A stretch of 64,000 nucleotides of DNA from Mesoplasma sp. JKS002658 (GTDB lineage: Bacteria > Bacillota_I > Bacilli_A > Mycoplasmatales > Mycoplasmataceae), in contig NZ_JAKNSW010000001.1 in NCBI RefSeq assembly GCF_023566355.1, forward strand, positions 1 through 64,000, written 5' to 3'. Positions 27,621-39,096 of this stretch are shown here, in pieces; the stretch's first letter is position 1; every line of letters starts with the position of its first letter. Below the pieces are notes generated by a model. That model saw only the letters and a list, made by a program, of their open reading frames with translations, searched no databases and had not been told where the DNA came from. The translations under genes and the position numbers were made by a program.

Positions 27621-28662
27621 AATGTTTATTTGGTGTTTTAATTTCATAATCACTCATTTTAAAAACAAATTCATCAGCTGGAGAGTTACAACTTAAGGGC
27701 ATTGTTTTGCTATTGTTAAATTTAACTCCTTTTGGTTTTTTGCTTTTCTTGGGAATAGCTTTTAAACTTTGATCAAGTCTTTCTTCAGCATAAGGAAGGT
27801 AAGCTCACATCTTATTTTTCTTCAAAAAGTTAATATAACCACGTCAATTAACTCTCAAAGGACGAAAATCGATACGTCCTAAATCTAAATTTTTACCAAT
27901 GGTGGTAATTTTTTTGTTCATTAAAATTTGTTCTTGAGCATTTTTAATTTTGAAATGAACATTTTTGGGCAAGTCATTAACATGAGCAACGATATTTTCT
28001 GCGGTGTCATATTCTGCTAATAGTCGGAGTGCAGTTTGATAATTAAGGTATCTTACTCCTTTAATGTTGTCAGAACTATCACCCATCAATGCTTTAATAT
28101 CAGCAACTTGTGATGGTGAACAACCCATTTTATCTTCGACAACGTTTTCATCAATAAAACTGCTTGGCGTATTTCTGGTTGATTTCACAACAACTTTAAC
28201 GTTAGGATTAATTAATTGGTAGCAATCCTTATCGTTAGAAAGAATGTGGACATTATATCCTTTCTTGACTGCGATTCGGGCAATAGTTCCCATTACATCA
28301 TCGCCTTCAAAATTTTCTTTTTCATATCAAGGAATATGGGCTTGAGAGAGAAAAGTGCGAATAATTTGCATTTGAGGAATTAAATCAGCAGGAGTTTCTT
28401 TTCGGTTTGCTTTATATAAAGGGTAAAGATCACGTCTTCAACACCCTTGACCGACATCAAAGGTCACAATCACGGTGTGATAAATGTTAAGATCAATGAT
28501 TTCGTTAATCTTCGAGATGAAAGTGTAAATGGCGTTAATTTTTACCCCATCCCGGTTAGTAGCAACCTTTTTTCGTTTCAAAGAACCATAATAACCCTTA
28601 TGAAGAAGGTGATAACCATCAATGAGTAGAATGGTTTGCTTGTTTTTTGTTTTGTCATCCAT
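27619..28662 (-). CDS. 5'-3' exonuclease (FEN/PolI N-terminal domain type)
   Basis: A 347-residue stand-alone 5' nuclease, as in other mollicutes that lack a full DNA polymerase I. Acidic metal-binding motifs of the family are present: LLIDGYHLL near residue 15, EGDDVMGTIAR, ILSNDKDCYQLI, and the helix-hairpin ALMGDSSDNIKGV. Several TGA codons encode Trp. The final ~60 residues are basic and not conserved. It should remove RNA primers and flaps during replication and repair. The ATG lies at the junction with a decayed gene upstream. Confidence 0.88.
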
Positions 28663-28669
28663 ATTTTAC

Positions 28670-29219
28670 CTAATTTCTGTTTTTTCTTTTTTAATACCTT
28701 CACTGGAAGTTGATCGGAGTTTAGAGCATGAAGAGTAATCTCATAACTAATTTTGTGATAGAAAACTTTATTCACAATTTTAATGTCATTTTGTGAGTAA
28801 AATCAGTCAAATAGCTTAATAAAACTGATAGTTAAATTCCAATAAGTAGTGATAAATAGCTACTGTGTGTTGCGCAATAGTCCTAGCATTTTGACGATAA
28901 GCTCGAACTAAACACCCACTTCTAAACTTAATTCTTCCATAATAACAGACGATTAGAATACAAAGGTTAATTAAATCAAAACTGTTCAACCATCAAAAAG
29001 ATTGCTCAACTAGCAGTCTTTTCGACTAATCATCCCACTAAACTGCTTTGCTTGTGAGTTTATAAATATAACAATTGTTGGTCGTTCTAATATCTTGATA
29101 GGTGTTCAAAAAATCAGTAACTTCATTTTTTGTAGTTTTCTTTTGGATATAGACTTTAAAAAATGATTTTTTATAGTAAGAGTGGTGTGATACTCGTGTT
29201 GATTAACAAGAACATTCAT
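28670..29219 (-). pseudogene. Decayed gene of unknown family upstream of the exonuclease
   Basis: No intact ORF is present in this ~550-base stretch, but coding-like segments line up on the minus strand in successive frames. An ATG at 29219 gives NVLVNQHEYH; after a frameshift comes SYYKKSFFKVYIQKKTTKNE. Two TAG stops follow, then SKRLLVEQSFWWLNSFDLINL through ARTIAQHTVAIYHYL. Another frameshift leads to IKLFDWFYSQNDIKIVNKVFY and ITLHALNSDQLPVKVLKKKK. Trp at both TGG and TGA fits protein-coding ancestry. The product family is not recognised. The last frame overlaps the start of the exonuclease. Confidence 0.5.
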
Positions 29220-29355
29220 GCATTCTTACCCTTTAATTATAACAATCTTTTGCCTAGGACTTATTTTTTAAATAAACTATTTATTTTATAATTATATAAA
29301 TGTGGCCTAATGATTGCTACTATTATCTATAAGTAAGGAAGTAGAAGAGGTAAAA

Positions 29356-32187
29356 ATGGCTAGTGATAAACAATTAGTGCGGAAGTATGGAAGGATTGCT
29401 GACCAAATTATTGCTTTAGAATCCAAAATGCGGGCTTTAAAAGATGAAGACTTCCCAAAGAAAACCAAAGAGTTTAAAGAATACCTATCTCAGTCTAATC
29501 GTGATGTTGATACTTTATTAATTGAAGCTTATGCCTTAGCTCGAGAAGCGGCGCGGAGAATTTTGGGATTAAATGCTTTTAAGGTGCAGTTAATTGGGGC
29601 GATTGTTTTAAATAGTGGTGATATTGCCCAAATGCGTACTGGGGAAGGAAAAACTTTGACTGGACTATTTCCTACCTACTTAAATGCTTTAACTGGTAAA
29701 GGTGTTCATATTGTTACTGTTAATGAATACTTGTCACAACGGGATTCAGAAATTAATGGTCAGGTGTTTGATTTTTTAGGGGTTAGTTATGGTTTGAATT
29801 CTGCTAATGCTTCGAAATCTGAAAAGCGCGAAGCTTATGCTCAAGACATTACTTATACAACAAACTCAGAAATTGGGTTTGATTATCTCCGTGACAATAT
29901 GGTTAGCAACTTTGATCAAAAAGTTCAAAGAGGTTTGAATTTTGCCATTATTGATGAGGCAGATTCAATTTTAATTGACGAATCAAGAACACCGTTGATT
30001 ATTTCTGGAGGGTCAACAATTGTTGCTAACATGTACCAGGCTGCTTATCAGTTTGCTAAAACCTTAAAAACAGGTAGTGAGAATGATGTGGAAGTTGATT
30101 TGGAAACTAAACAAGTTTATTTAACTGAAAAAGGGATGCAAAAAGCTAAGGATTATTTCAGTGTTAATGATTTGTTTAGTATTGAAAATACCGAATTATT
30201 CCACTTGATTTTAAATGCTTTGAAAGCTGAATTTACTTTCAAAGAAGGAGTAGAGTATACAGTTCAAAACGGAGAAATTCTTTTGATTGACCAGTTTACT
30301 GGTCGAATTATGCACGGAAGATCTTATTCTGATGGACTTCAACAAGCGCTACAAGCAAAAGAAAATGTTGAAATTGAAGAAGAAACAGCAACTTTGGCAA
30401 CCATTACTTATCAAAACTTCTATCGTTTATATGCGAAGTTATCAGGGATGACAGGAACTGCTAAAACTGAAGAAGAAGAGTTTATTAAGATTTATAATAC
30501 CCGCGTAATTGTGATTCCTACTAATAAACCAATTGTACGAAAAGATGCTGAGGACTATACGTTTGGAACTAAGCATGCCAGTTTGAAACACTTAGTCCAA
30601 GAAGTGAAAGAATTTCATGCCAAAGGAAATCCGATTTTAATCGGAACTACAAGTGTGGAATCTTCAGAACAAATTTCGCGTTATTTAACCAAAGCGGGAT
30701 TGAAGTATGAAATGATTAATGCCAAGAATCATGGACGAGAAGCTGACATTATTGCTCGTGCTGGACAAAAGGGAGCAATTACCTTAGCTACTAACATGGC
30801 AGGAAGAGGAACTGATATTAAACTTGGAGAAGGAGTTGCTGAGTTAGGTGGTTTAGTTGTTTTTGGCGTCGAACATAATGAAGCACGCAGAATTGATGAC
30901 CAGTTAAGAGGAAGAAGTGGTCGTCAAGGTGATCCTGGTTTTTCTCGGTTTTATATTTCAATGGAAGACGAACTGATGATTCGGTTTACTTCGCCTAAAA
31001 TTCGGAAGAATTTCTTACGGTTGGGTGATGATTATATTAAGAGTCGAATCTTTAACCGTGCGGTAAATAATGCGCAAAAAAAACTGGAGGGGATGAACTT
31101 TGACCAGCGAAAAAACGTCCTTGATTATGACAATATTGTTGCTCAACAACGTGAAACGATGTACTCTCAACGTGATGACATTCTCACCACTCCTGATATT
31201 GAATTAGTGATTCGAAGAATGTTTTATACCACTGCTTATGAATTGGTCTTGAAGTATTCTAGAATTGTTCAAGGGGAACGAACTCTTGAGGTTAATAATT
31301 TACTTTCAAGCATTGATGGAAAGTTAATTCCTAAGGGAGAATTTAAAGCTCAAGACTTTGAAGGGTTAGAAAATAATCAAATTGCTGAATTAATTACTAA
31401 AGCAATGATGAAGTTTTATCATGGTAAAACTGAAGGAATTGGTTCTGAGGTGGTGCAAAAAATGGCTCGAGGAATTATTCTTGAAGCTTTTGATCGCCAT
31501 TGGACTACGCACCTTAACGTGGTTTCGAAGTTAAAATCAGGAATTTATCTCCAACAATATGCTCAAAATAACCCTTTAAGTGAATATGTTGAACAAGCAA
31601 CCAGACTTTATAACAAAATGAAAGTGGAAATTGCTGAAGATGTTAGTGACAAGTTGAGTAAAGTAATTTTACGAGACGTCGAAACCACAAACCAACCTCA
31701 ACAAATTGAAATTACTGATAAGGACATTGATGCAATTTTTGCTGAAACTGGAATTACTAGAGAAGATTTAAATCCTGAGATTTTGCGCGAAAAGTTTGCC
31801 CAATTAAAAGCAAAAGTTGATGCTCAAGACGAAACAAAATTAAAACGTTTAAAGGTTCAAGAAGATATTTTGCAAGGATTAGTGATTGAATTAGCTAAAC
31901 GGGGAATGCCTGTGGTTAATAATGAAATTAACTTAAACCAAAGTGATGTTAATCAAATGATTAAAACCTTTGGGTTTGAAAATCAAGAGTTTACTCGTGA
32001 ACAAGTAGAAGCAAAATTTAAAGAACTTGCTGAGGGTAAGACTGTTAATGAACTCTTTTCTTTGAATGTTGCTTTACAGGTGTTAGGCTCAATTGCTGAT
32101 GAAATGAAAAAAATCAATGATAATAATAACCAAGATGACCCTAAACCAGGAGAAAAAGTTGGTGAAAAACGCTCAAAAATAGGTTAG
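29356..32187 (+). CDS. secA: Protein translocase ATPase SecA
   Basis: A 943-residue motor protein driving export through SecYEG. Walker A MRTGEGKT near residue 95, the DEAD-like IDEADSILIDESRTPLI, TNMAGRGTDIKLG and QLRGRSGRQGDPG are visible. The C-terminal ~150 residues are charged and lack the zinc-binding CxC motif, as in many mollicutes. The ATG at 29356, with GAGG about 5 bases upstream, is preferred over an extended start at 29314 that adds 14 atypical residues. Confidence 0.96.
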   Translation: MASDKQLVRKYGRIADQIIALESKMRALKDEDFPKKTKEFKEYLSQSNRDVDTLLIEAYALAREAARRILGLNAFKVQLIGAIVLNSGDIAQMRTGEGKTLTGLFPTYLNALTGKGVHIVTVNEYLSQRDSEINGQVFDFLGVSYGLNSANASKSEKREAYAQDITYTTNSEIGFDYLRDNMVSNFDQKVQRGLNFAIIDEADSILIDESRTPLIISGGSTIVANMYQAAYQFAKTLKTGSENDVEVDLETKQVYLTEKGMQKAKDYFSVNDLFSIENTELFHLILNALKAEFTFKEGVEYTVQNGEILLIDQFTGRIMHGRSYSDGLQQALQAKENVEIEEETATLATITYQNFYRLYAKLSGMTGTAKTEEEEFIKIYNTRVIVIPTNKPIVRKDAEDYTFGTKHASLKHLVQEVKEFHAKGNPILIGTTSVESSEQISRYLTKAGLKYEMINAKNHGREADIIARAGQKGAITLATNMAGRGTDIKLGEGVAELGGLVVFGVEHNEARRIDDQLRGRSGRQGDPGFSRFYISMEDELMIRFTSPKIRKNFLRLGDDYIKSRIFNRAVNNAQKKLEGMNFDQRKNVLDYDNIVAQQRETMYSQRDDILTTPDIELVIRRMFYTTAYELVLKYSRIVQGERTLEVNNLLSSIDGKLIPKGEFKAQDFEGLENNQIAELITKAMMKFYHGKTEGIGSEVVQKMARGIILEAFDRHWTTHLNVVSKLKSGIYLQQYAQNNPLSEYVEQATRLYNKMKVEIAEDVSDKLSKVILRDVETTNQPQQIEITDKDIDAIFAETGITREDLNPEILREKFAQLKAKVDAQDETKLKRLKVQEDILQGLVIELAKRGMPVVNNEINLNQSDVNQMIKTFGFENQEFTREQVEAKFKELAEGKTVNELFSLNVALQVLGSIADEMKKINDNNNQDDPKPGEKVGEKRSKIG

Positions 32188-32199
32188 TTAAAAAGGGTG

Positions 32200-32205
32200 T
32201 ATAAT
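32200..32205 (+). promoter_or_regulatory. TATAAT -10 box upstream of uvrB
   Basis: A perfect TATAAT lies 13 bases after the secA stop and 71 bases before uvrB. The -35 would fall inside the secA end and is not convincing. A hairpin with a T run follows it, so a transcript from here would begin close to that hairpin. Confidence 0.4.
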
Positions 32206-32217
32206 TATAGATATATT

Positions 32218-32248
32218 AAAGGAGTTAACCTAAGTTTGCTCCTTTTTT
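32218..32248 (+). terminator. Terminator-like hairpin between secA and uvrB
   Basis: AAAGGAG / CTCCTTT with a 14-base loop and a T run. Probable secA terminator; it lies downstream of a TATAAT box. Confidence 0.65.
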
Positions 32249-32275
32249 GTCTTTGTTGATAAGAGAGGGAAGAAA

Positions 32276-34273
32276 ATGTCAATTAAAAAACAATTTAAAC
32301 AGTTTGAGTTAAAAGCTCCTTATCTTCCTAGTGGCGATCAACCCAAAGCAATTGAACAGTTATTAACTGGGATAAAACAAGGAAAAAAGGACCAAGTGTT
32401 ATTAGGGGCTACGGGAACTGGAAAGACTTTTACCATGGCTAATATCATTGATAAGTTAAATAAACCAACCCTAGTTCTTGCTCATAATAAAACTTTAGCG
32501 ATGCAACTTTATTATGAATTAAAAGAGTTTTTTCCTAACAACCGGGTGGAATATTTTGTTTCGAACTTTGATTTTTACCAACCCGAAGCCTATGTTCCTG
32601 CTAAAGACTTGTATATTGATAAAGATGCGCGCCAAAATATGGAATTAGACATGATGCGTTTAAGTGCGATGAATGCGTTAATGACTAGAAGTGATACGAT
32701 TGTGGTTGCAAGTGTGGCTGCAATTTATGCTGAGCAAGACCCTAGGGAATATTCAAAACTCTTTTTTGAACTGAACGTTGGTCAAAAAATCTCTAAACGG
32801 GATTTATTAACTTTTTTGGTTCGTACTGGTTATGTTCGTAACGAAATTGAAAATGCTCCTGGAACCTTTAGTGCTAAGGGAGATGTGATTAAAATTGTTC
32901 CTGGATGAATGAGTAGTGAAATGTTTCGAATTTCACTTTTTGGTGATGAAATTGAAGAAATTTCGGTTATGAATAGTACTACTGGTGGGGTTTCTGGTCA
33001 TAGCAGAACAGTAACAATTTTTCCTGCTCAAGATTATATAACTAGCGAAGAACGGTTGAAGGGGGCTGTAGAAAATATTGCTAAAGAGTTAGAAGAACGT
33101 TTAAAGTATTTCCGCGATAAAGGTTTGTTATTAGAAGCACAACGCTTAGAACAACGGACTAAATATGATTTAGAAGCTTTATCAGAATTTGGTTTTTGTA
33201 GTGGGATTGAAAACTATTCTGCTCAACTTGATTTTCGTCCCCCTGGGGTTGCTCCTTATAGTCTAATTGATTATTTTGGTGATGATTTTTTAACAATCAT
33301 TGACGAGTCTCACATGATGATTCCACAAATTAGAGGAATGTTTAATACCGATCGCTCTCGTAAAACTACTTTAATTGATTATGGTTTTCGTCTTCCTTCA
33401 GCTTTAGATAACCGTCCGTTGAACTTTGAAGAATTCACCAGCGCTTTACAAACAACAATTTATACTTCTGCTACTCCTGGAGACTATGAATTAAGTTTAA
33501 CTAATAATGAAACTGTTCAACAAATTATTCGTCCTACAGGGTTGTTAGATCCTGTGATTGAAGTTCGACCAAGTAATGGTCAAATTGATGATTTAATTGA
33601 GGAAATTCGTCTTCGTGCTCAGAAAAAAGAACGGGTATTAATTACCACTTTAACAATTCGGATGAGTGAAGATTTGACCACTTATTTACAAGAGAAAGCA
33701 GTCAAGGTTGCCTACCTTCACTCAGAGTTAAAAACCTTAGAACGTAGTGAAATTATCAATGACTTAAGAAAAGGTGTTTATGATTGTGTGGTTGGAGTTA
33801 ACCTGTTAAGAGAAGGTTTAGATATTCCTGAAGTTTCGTTAGTAGCAATTTTGGATGCAGATAAACAAGGATTTTTGCGGAACGCGAGAAGTTTAATTCA
33901 AACAGTAGGAAGAGCTGCTAGAAACGCTGAGGGGAAAGTAATTTTTTATGCTGATACAATGTCACCAGCAATGCAAGAATGTATCAATGAAACTGCTCGG
34001 AGAAGAACGATTCAAGAGGAGTATAATCGCGTTCATCACATCACTCCAACTACGGTTTATAAAAAGGTTATTGAAAGTCAATTAACCCAATGTACCCGTA
34101 AAGAAATTGAGAAGGTTAATAAAGCTAAAAGTAGCAAAGAAAAACGCAGTGCATTGGAACGTTTATTAGCAGATTTACGTCAAGAAATGCTTGCTGCTGC
34201 CAAAGAGTTGGACTTTGAACGCGCTGCTGATTTACGCGATACAATTATTGAACTAGAAGGTCAAAAAGAATAA
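32276..34273 (+). CDS. uvrB: Excinuclease ABC subunit B
   Basis: A 665-residue helicase-like damage-verification subunit of nucleotide excision repair. Walker A GATGTGKT, the beta-hairpin region, [13 protein letters not shown] and the C-terminal UVR motif ([24 protein letters not shown]) are present. A TGA at 32906 encodes Trp within the VIKIVPGW segment. uvrA follows after 13 bases, so the two are co-transcribed; uvrC is not in the window. Confidence 0.97.
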
Positions 34274-34286
34274 GAGGAATTGATAA

Positions 34287-37124
34287 ATGAAGAACCAAAT
34301 TATTATTAAAGGTGCTCGAGAAAATAACTTAAAGAACTTGGATTTGACTCTCCCAAAAGACCAATTAATTGTTTTTACTGGTCTATCTGGATCAGGGAAA
34401 TCATCATTGGCATTTAACACGATTTATGCTGAGGGACGAAGACGTTATATTGAATCATTAAGTGCTTATGCACGCCAATTTTTAGGTGGCAATGAAAAAC
34501 CTGATGTTGATTCAATTGAAGGATTGTCGCCCTCAATTTCAATTGATCAAAAAACCACTTCGCATAACCCCCGTTCAACAGTAGGAACGGTGACTGAAAT
34601 TTATGATTATTTACGGTTGTTATATGCTCGGGTAGGAACACCTTATTGTATTAATGGTCATGGGAAAATTCATGCGTTATCAATTAAAGAAATTGTTGAT
34701 TCGATTATGAATGAAATTGTTGATGATGATCAAGTTTATATTCTTAGTCCTGTAATCAGAGAGAAAAAAGGAACTTTTGTTGACTTGTTTGCTCGTTTGG
34801 AAAAAGAAGGTTTTATTCGGGTAATTGTTGATGGTACCACTTATCAACTTGGTGAAGTAATTGAGTTAGAGAAGAATAAAAAACACTCGATTGATATTAT
34901 TGTTGATCGTTTGATTTTTAAGAACAACGAAGAAATGCGTTCAAGAATTTATGGAGCAATTGAAACTGGATTAAAATATGCTGATGGATTAATTAAAGTT
35001 AGTTTTTCTCAAAATGACAATAAATCCGACCAATTGTTTTCTACTTCTTATTCATGTAAAGTTTGTGGATTTGCTATTCCTGAACTAGAACCCCGTTTAT
35101 TCTCTTTCAATGCGCCTTTGGGTGCTTGTGAAGAGTGTGATGGACTTGGAGTTAGTTTAGAAGCTGATGAAAGTTTAATCATGCCTGATAAACAACTTTC
35201 AATTAATCAGGGCGGAGTACTTTATTTTAAAAATTTAGTTGGTACTGATAATTTAGAATGACAACGTTTTCGTACCCTTTGTGATTATTATTTTATTGAT
35301 TTGAATCAACCTTTATATACCCTGTCAAAAAAACAAATGGAAATGATTTTATGAGGAAGTGATCAACCAATTGAATATAAGTTAATTTCTACGGGAGGAA
35401 GAAAGGTTGAAAACCTAGACTTCATTGAAGGGGTTGCCTCAATGATTCAAAGACGTTATTTTGATACTAAAAGTGAAGAAATGCGTCGTTATTTAAACCG
35501 TTATATGGTAGCAAAACCATGTAAGACTTGTCTTGGAGCAAGATTAAATAAGGTTGCCTTGGCTGTTAAAATTAATGAAAAATCAATTTATGATTACACC
35601 CGCATGTCAATCAGTGATGAATTAGCATTTATCTTTAACTTAAAGTTAACCCCAAACCAAGCTAAAATTGCTGATTTAGTGGTAAAAGAAATTATTTCGC
35701 GCACCCATTTTTTAGATGAGGTTGGTTTGGGTTATCTTAACTTAGCTCGTAGTGCAACTACCTTGTCGGGAGGAGAAGCGCAACGAATTAGGTTGGCAAA
35801 ACAAATCGGTTCCCAATTAACTGGGATTTTGTATGTTTTAGATGAACCTTCAATTGGTTTGCACCAACGTGATAACGACCGTTTAATTCGGACTTTGAAA
35901 GAGTTACGTGATCTTGGTAACACTTTAATTGTGGTCGAACATGATGAAGACACGATGAAGGCAGCGGACTGGATTGTTGATATTGGTCCTGGTGCTGGAG
36001 AGCATGGTGGGGAAATAATTTATAGTGGTACTTATGATGATATGGTTGCTCAAAATCAAACTCTAACTGCACAATATCTAACAGGAAAGCAAAAAATTAG
36101 CGTGCCAAAAACTCGTCGTGGTGGTAATGGGAAAGTTTTAGAAATTAAAAAAGCTGCAGAAAACAACTTGAAAAAAATTAATGTTAAAGTTCCTTTGGGT
36201 AAATTTGTAGCGATTACTGGGGTGAGTGGGAGTGGAAAATCAACTTTATTAGAAGATATTATTTATAAAGGGATTAAAGCCAACCTTTCTAAAGAAGTGA
36301 TTGTTCCTGGAAAATTTGAGGAAATCAAAGGTTTAGAAAATGTTGATAAGGTAATTTACATTTCTCAAGATCCGATTGGTAAAACGCCAAGGTCTAATCC
36401 TGCAACCTACACGGGTGTTTTTGATGACATTCGGGATTTATTTACCGAACTTCCTGAAGCTAAAATTCGGGGATACAAAAAGGGACGTTTTAGTTTTAAT
36501 GTTCCTGGAGGTCGATGTGAAAATTGTCAAGGAGATGGAGTAATTACAATTTCAATGCAGTTTATGCCTAGTGTGGAGATTGTGTGTGAAGTGTGTGAAG
36601 GAAAACGTTATAACGAAGAAACTTTACAAGTCCGTTATAAGGAGAAAAACATTTCTGATGTATTAAACATGACTGTTGAAGAAGCGTTGAGTTTCTTTGC
36701 TAACATTCCTCAAATTAAAGAAAAACTTGAAACAATTAACCAAGTGGGCTTAAATTATATTCGTTTAGGTCAATCAGCTACCACTCTTTCAGGGGGAGAA
36801 GCGCAACGGATCAAACTTTCAACCTACTTGTTAAAAAAGGCCACTGGGAAAACTTTATTCTTACTTGATGAGCCAACGACTGGATTACACATTGATGATG
36901 TGAAACGTTTGTTAATGGTTTTAGATCAATTAGTGGATATGGGAAATACGGTTGTGGCAATTGAACATAACCTCGATTTTATTAAAACCGTCGATTATAT
37001 TATTGATATGGGACCAGAAGGTGGTGAATTTGGAGGAATGGTTGTAGCTAGTGGTACTCCTGAACAAGTTGTGGAGGTTAAAGATAGTTATACTGGTCAA
37101 TACTTGAAGAACTATCTAGTTTAA
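34287..37124 (+). CDS. uvrA: Excinuclease ABC subunit A
   Basis: A 945-residue damage-sensing ABC-type ATPase. Two ATPase domains are visible: Walker A GLSGSGKSS near residue 33 and GVSGSGKST near 646, and two LSGGEAQR signatures. Zinc-finger Cys pairs occur in CKVCGFAIPE...CEECDG and CENCQGDG...CEVCEG. In-frame TGA codons at about 35259 and 35351 encode Trp. Full family length. Confidence 0.97.
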
Positions 37125-37130
37125 TGATTT

Positions 37131-38258
37131 ATGATTAGTGTTGATGAAAGTTTTCTCCCGATTAAAAAACGTTTTAACAAAAAATATCATTTGAAAGAAG
37201 TGCTTGCTCACCTTGGTAATCCTCAAACAGCAATTAAAACGATTAATGTTGTCGGAACCAACGGAAAAGGATCAGTCACCCGCTTTCTTGCTTTGGCTTT
37301 AGCTCAAAGATATCCTAAGGTAGGTGTCTTTAGCTCGCCAGCGTTTTTCTATCAAAACGAACGGATTGCAATTAATCAAACTTTAATTAGTGATCAAGAT
37401 TTAAGACAATATTTAGCAATGGTTCAGCCTTGAATCGAACAATACCAGTTAACCTTTTTTGAAATTTGAACTTTAATTGCGATTCTTTATTTTTGTGACC
37501 AGAAAGTTGATTTAGCAATCGTGGAGGCTGGAATTGGGGGAGTCAAGGATGTGACTTATCTTTTTTCAAACCAAATTGCAACCTTGTTAACGATGGTTGG
37601 TTTTGATCATGAAGAAGTATTAGGAACTGATATTGAAACAATTTTAACCAATAAAGTTTTAATGGCTAAACCTAAAACTAAACTTTATGTTAGTAGTGAT
37701 AATATCAAGTACTTGATTTCAATTGAAAAAATTCTCAAAGATCAACAAGTAGAAATTGTCCTTGGTGAAATTATTGATGATGAAGTTTTATACCAACAAG
37801 CAAATAAGGGTTTGGTAAAAACCTTTCTTTCTCAAGAGTTTCAAATTAATGATTTTGATTTTTTAAAAGCACCACCACTTCTGGGGCGCTTTCAAGTTTT
37901 ACAAACCGAACCTTTATTAATTGTTGATGGTGCTCATAATCCTGCTGGAATTGAAGCTTTAATTAAAAGTTTTATAAACAAGTATCCTAACAAAGATCCA
38001 GTAGTGATTGTGGGGTGCAGTGCTCATAAAGATTATCAAACCAATCTTAAAGTGTTAAGCAATCACTTTTCAAAACTTTATGTAACTGCTTTTGATCACT
38101 TTCAAAGCTGAAATCTTGATCAGGTTATGATTGGAGAAAAAATTGGTGATTGGAAAACTTTCCTCCAAACTCAATTAGCTAATAATTGCGATGTTTTGGT
38201 TTGTGGTAGTCTTTATTTTATCCCCCTGGTTGAACAATGATATTATAATTATCACTAA
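37131..38258 (+). CDS. folC: Folylpolyglutamate synthase / Mur-ligase-type family protein
   Basis: A 375-residue ATP-dependent ligase that adds glutamate to folates. The P-loop VVGTNGKGS is at about residues 40-48; EAGIGGVKDVTYLF corresponds to the family's EVGLGGRLDATN, and the C-terminal LIVDGAHNPAGIEAL is diagnostic. Four TGA codons encode Trp. It is shorter than typical FolC (about 420-440) and departs from the family at the GGR..AT residues. It begins 6 bases after uvrA. The S component downstream may bring in folate. Confidence 0.85.
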
Positions 38259-38275
38259 AGTTTAAAAGGAGAAAA

Positions 38276-39007
38276 TTACCAACTATTAATCACAACTTGT
38301 ATTTATTGACTACGTTGATTTTTTTAGGAACATTTCTTGGTTTATTAGCAGGATGTTATCTACTTCAACGTTGAGAGTTAAGAAAAACTTATCAGACTAA
38401 AAACATTACCTTAATGGCTTTTTTAATTGCTTTAAGTGTTTTGTTAACCAATTTGTTGAGTTATTCTTTCTTAGTAGTTGGAACAACGATTCGGTTAGCT
38501 TTGGGTAACTTCCTTTTATTTACTACGGGAATGATTTTTGGCCCGTTCACAGGAATGATTTCAGGGTTATTAAGTGACACTTTAGGAACGTTAATTAATA
38601 ATGGTGGAGTTTATCATTTTGGCTTTGCTTTTGCTAAATCTTTGTTTGGTTTAAGCGGAGGACTTGTGTTTCTTTACAAAAATAATAAGTGGTTATTTTT
38701 GAAAATCATTAGTTATTTTAGTCTAAATTTCCTGATTTATAGTTTTGTAATTTCCCCATTAAGTGTTGCTAGTTTATATAATAGTTACTCACTTGCGATC
38801 TTAATGGGAGTTGGAAAGTTACTTCGTTTTCCGATTGAAATTGGTATCTATCTTCCTCTGGTTTTTCTTTCTTTTAATCTGTTAAGTTTTTTATTATGAA
38901 GAGTTCGAGGAAAACAAAAGAAAAACAAATTATGGTGCTTTAGGAACGGAAGGGTTATCTTGAAAAAAACTTCAAAGTTACCTAAACAAAAAAATCTGGT
39001 GCTTTAA
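38276..39007 (+). CDS. ECF-type transporter S component, probably folate-family
   Basis: About 243 residues, with some six membrane helices. The segment ALGNFLLFTTGMIFGPFTGMISGLLSDTLG is typical of ECF S components of the FolT-like group. It lies directly after folC, which suggests folate as substrate, but this is inferred. No ATG, GTG or TTG lies close to the AAGGAG at 38265-38270. TTA at 38276 is 5 bases away and is a recognised rare start in this genetic code; TTG at 38297 is the conservative alternative. The basic C-terminal ~40 residues are cytoplasmic. Confidence 0.7.
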
Positions 39008-39096
39008 AGAGGGTAAAAAAAGAAGAATTAGACAAAAATGCAGCAGAAGAAGTGATTTAAATTATAATTAAACTATGAAGGTGATTGGAGTTAAGT

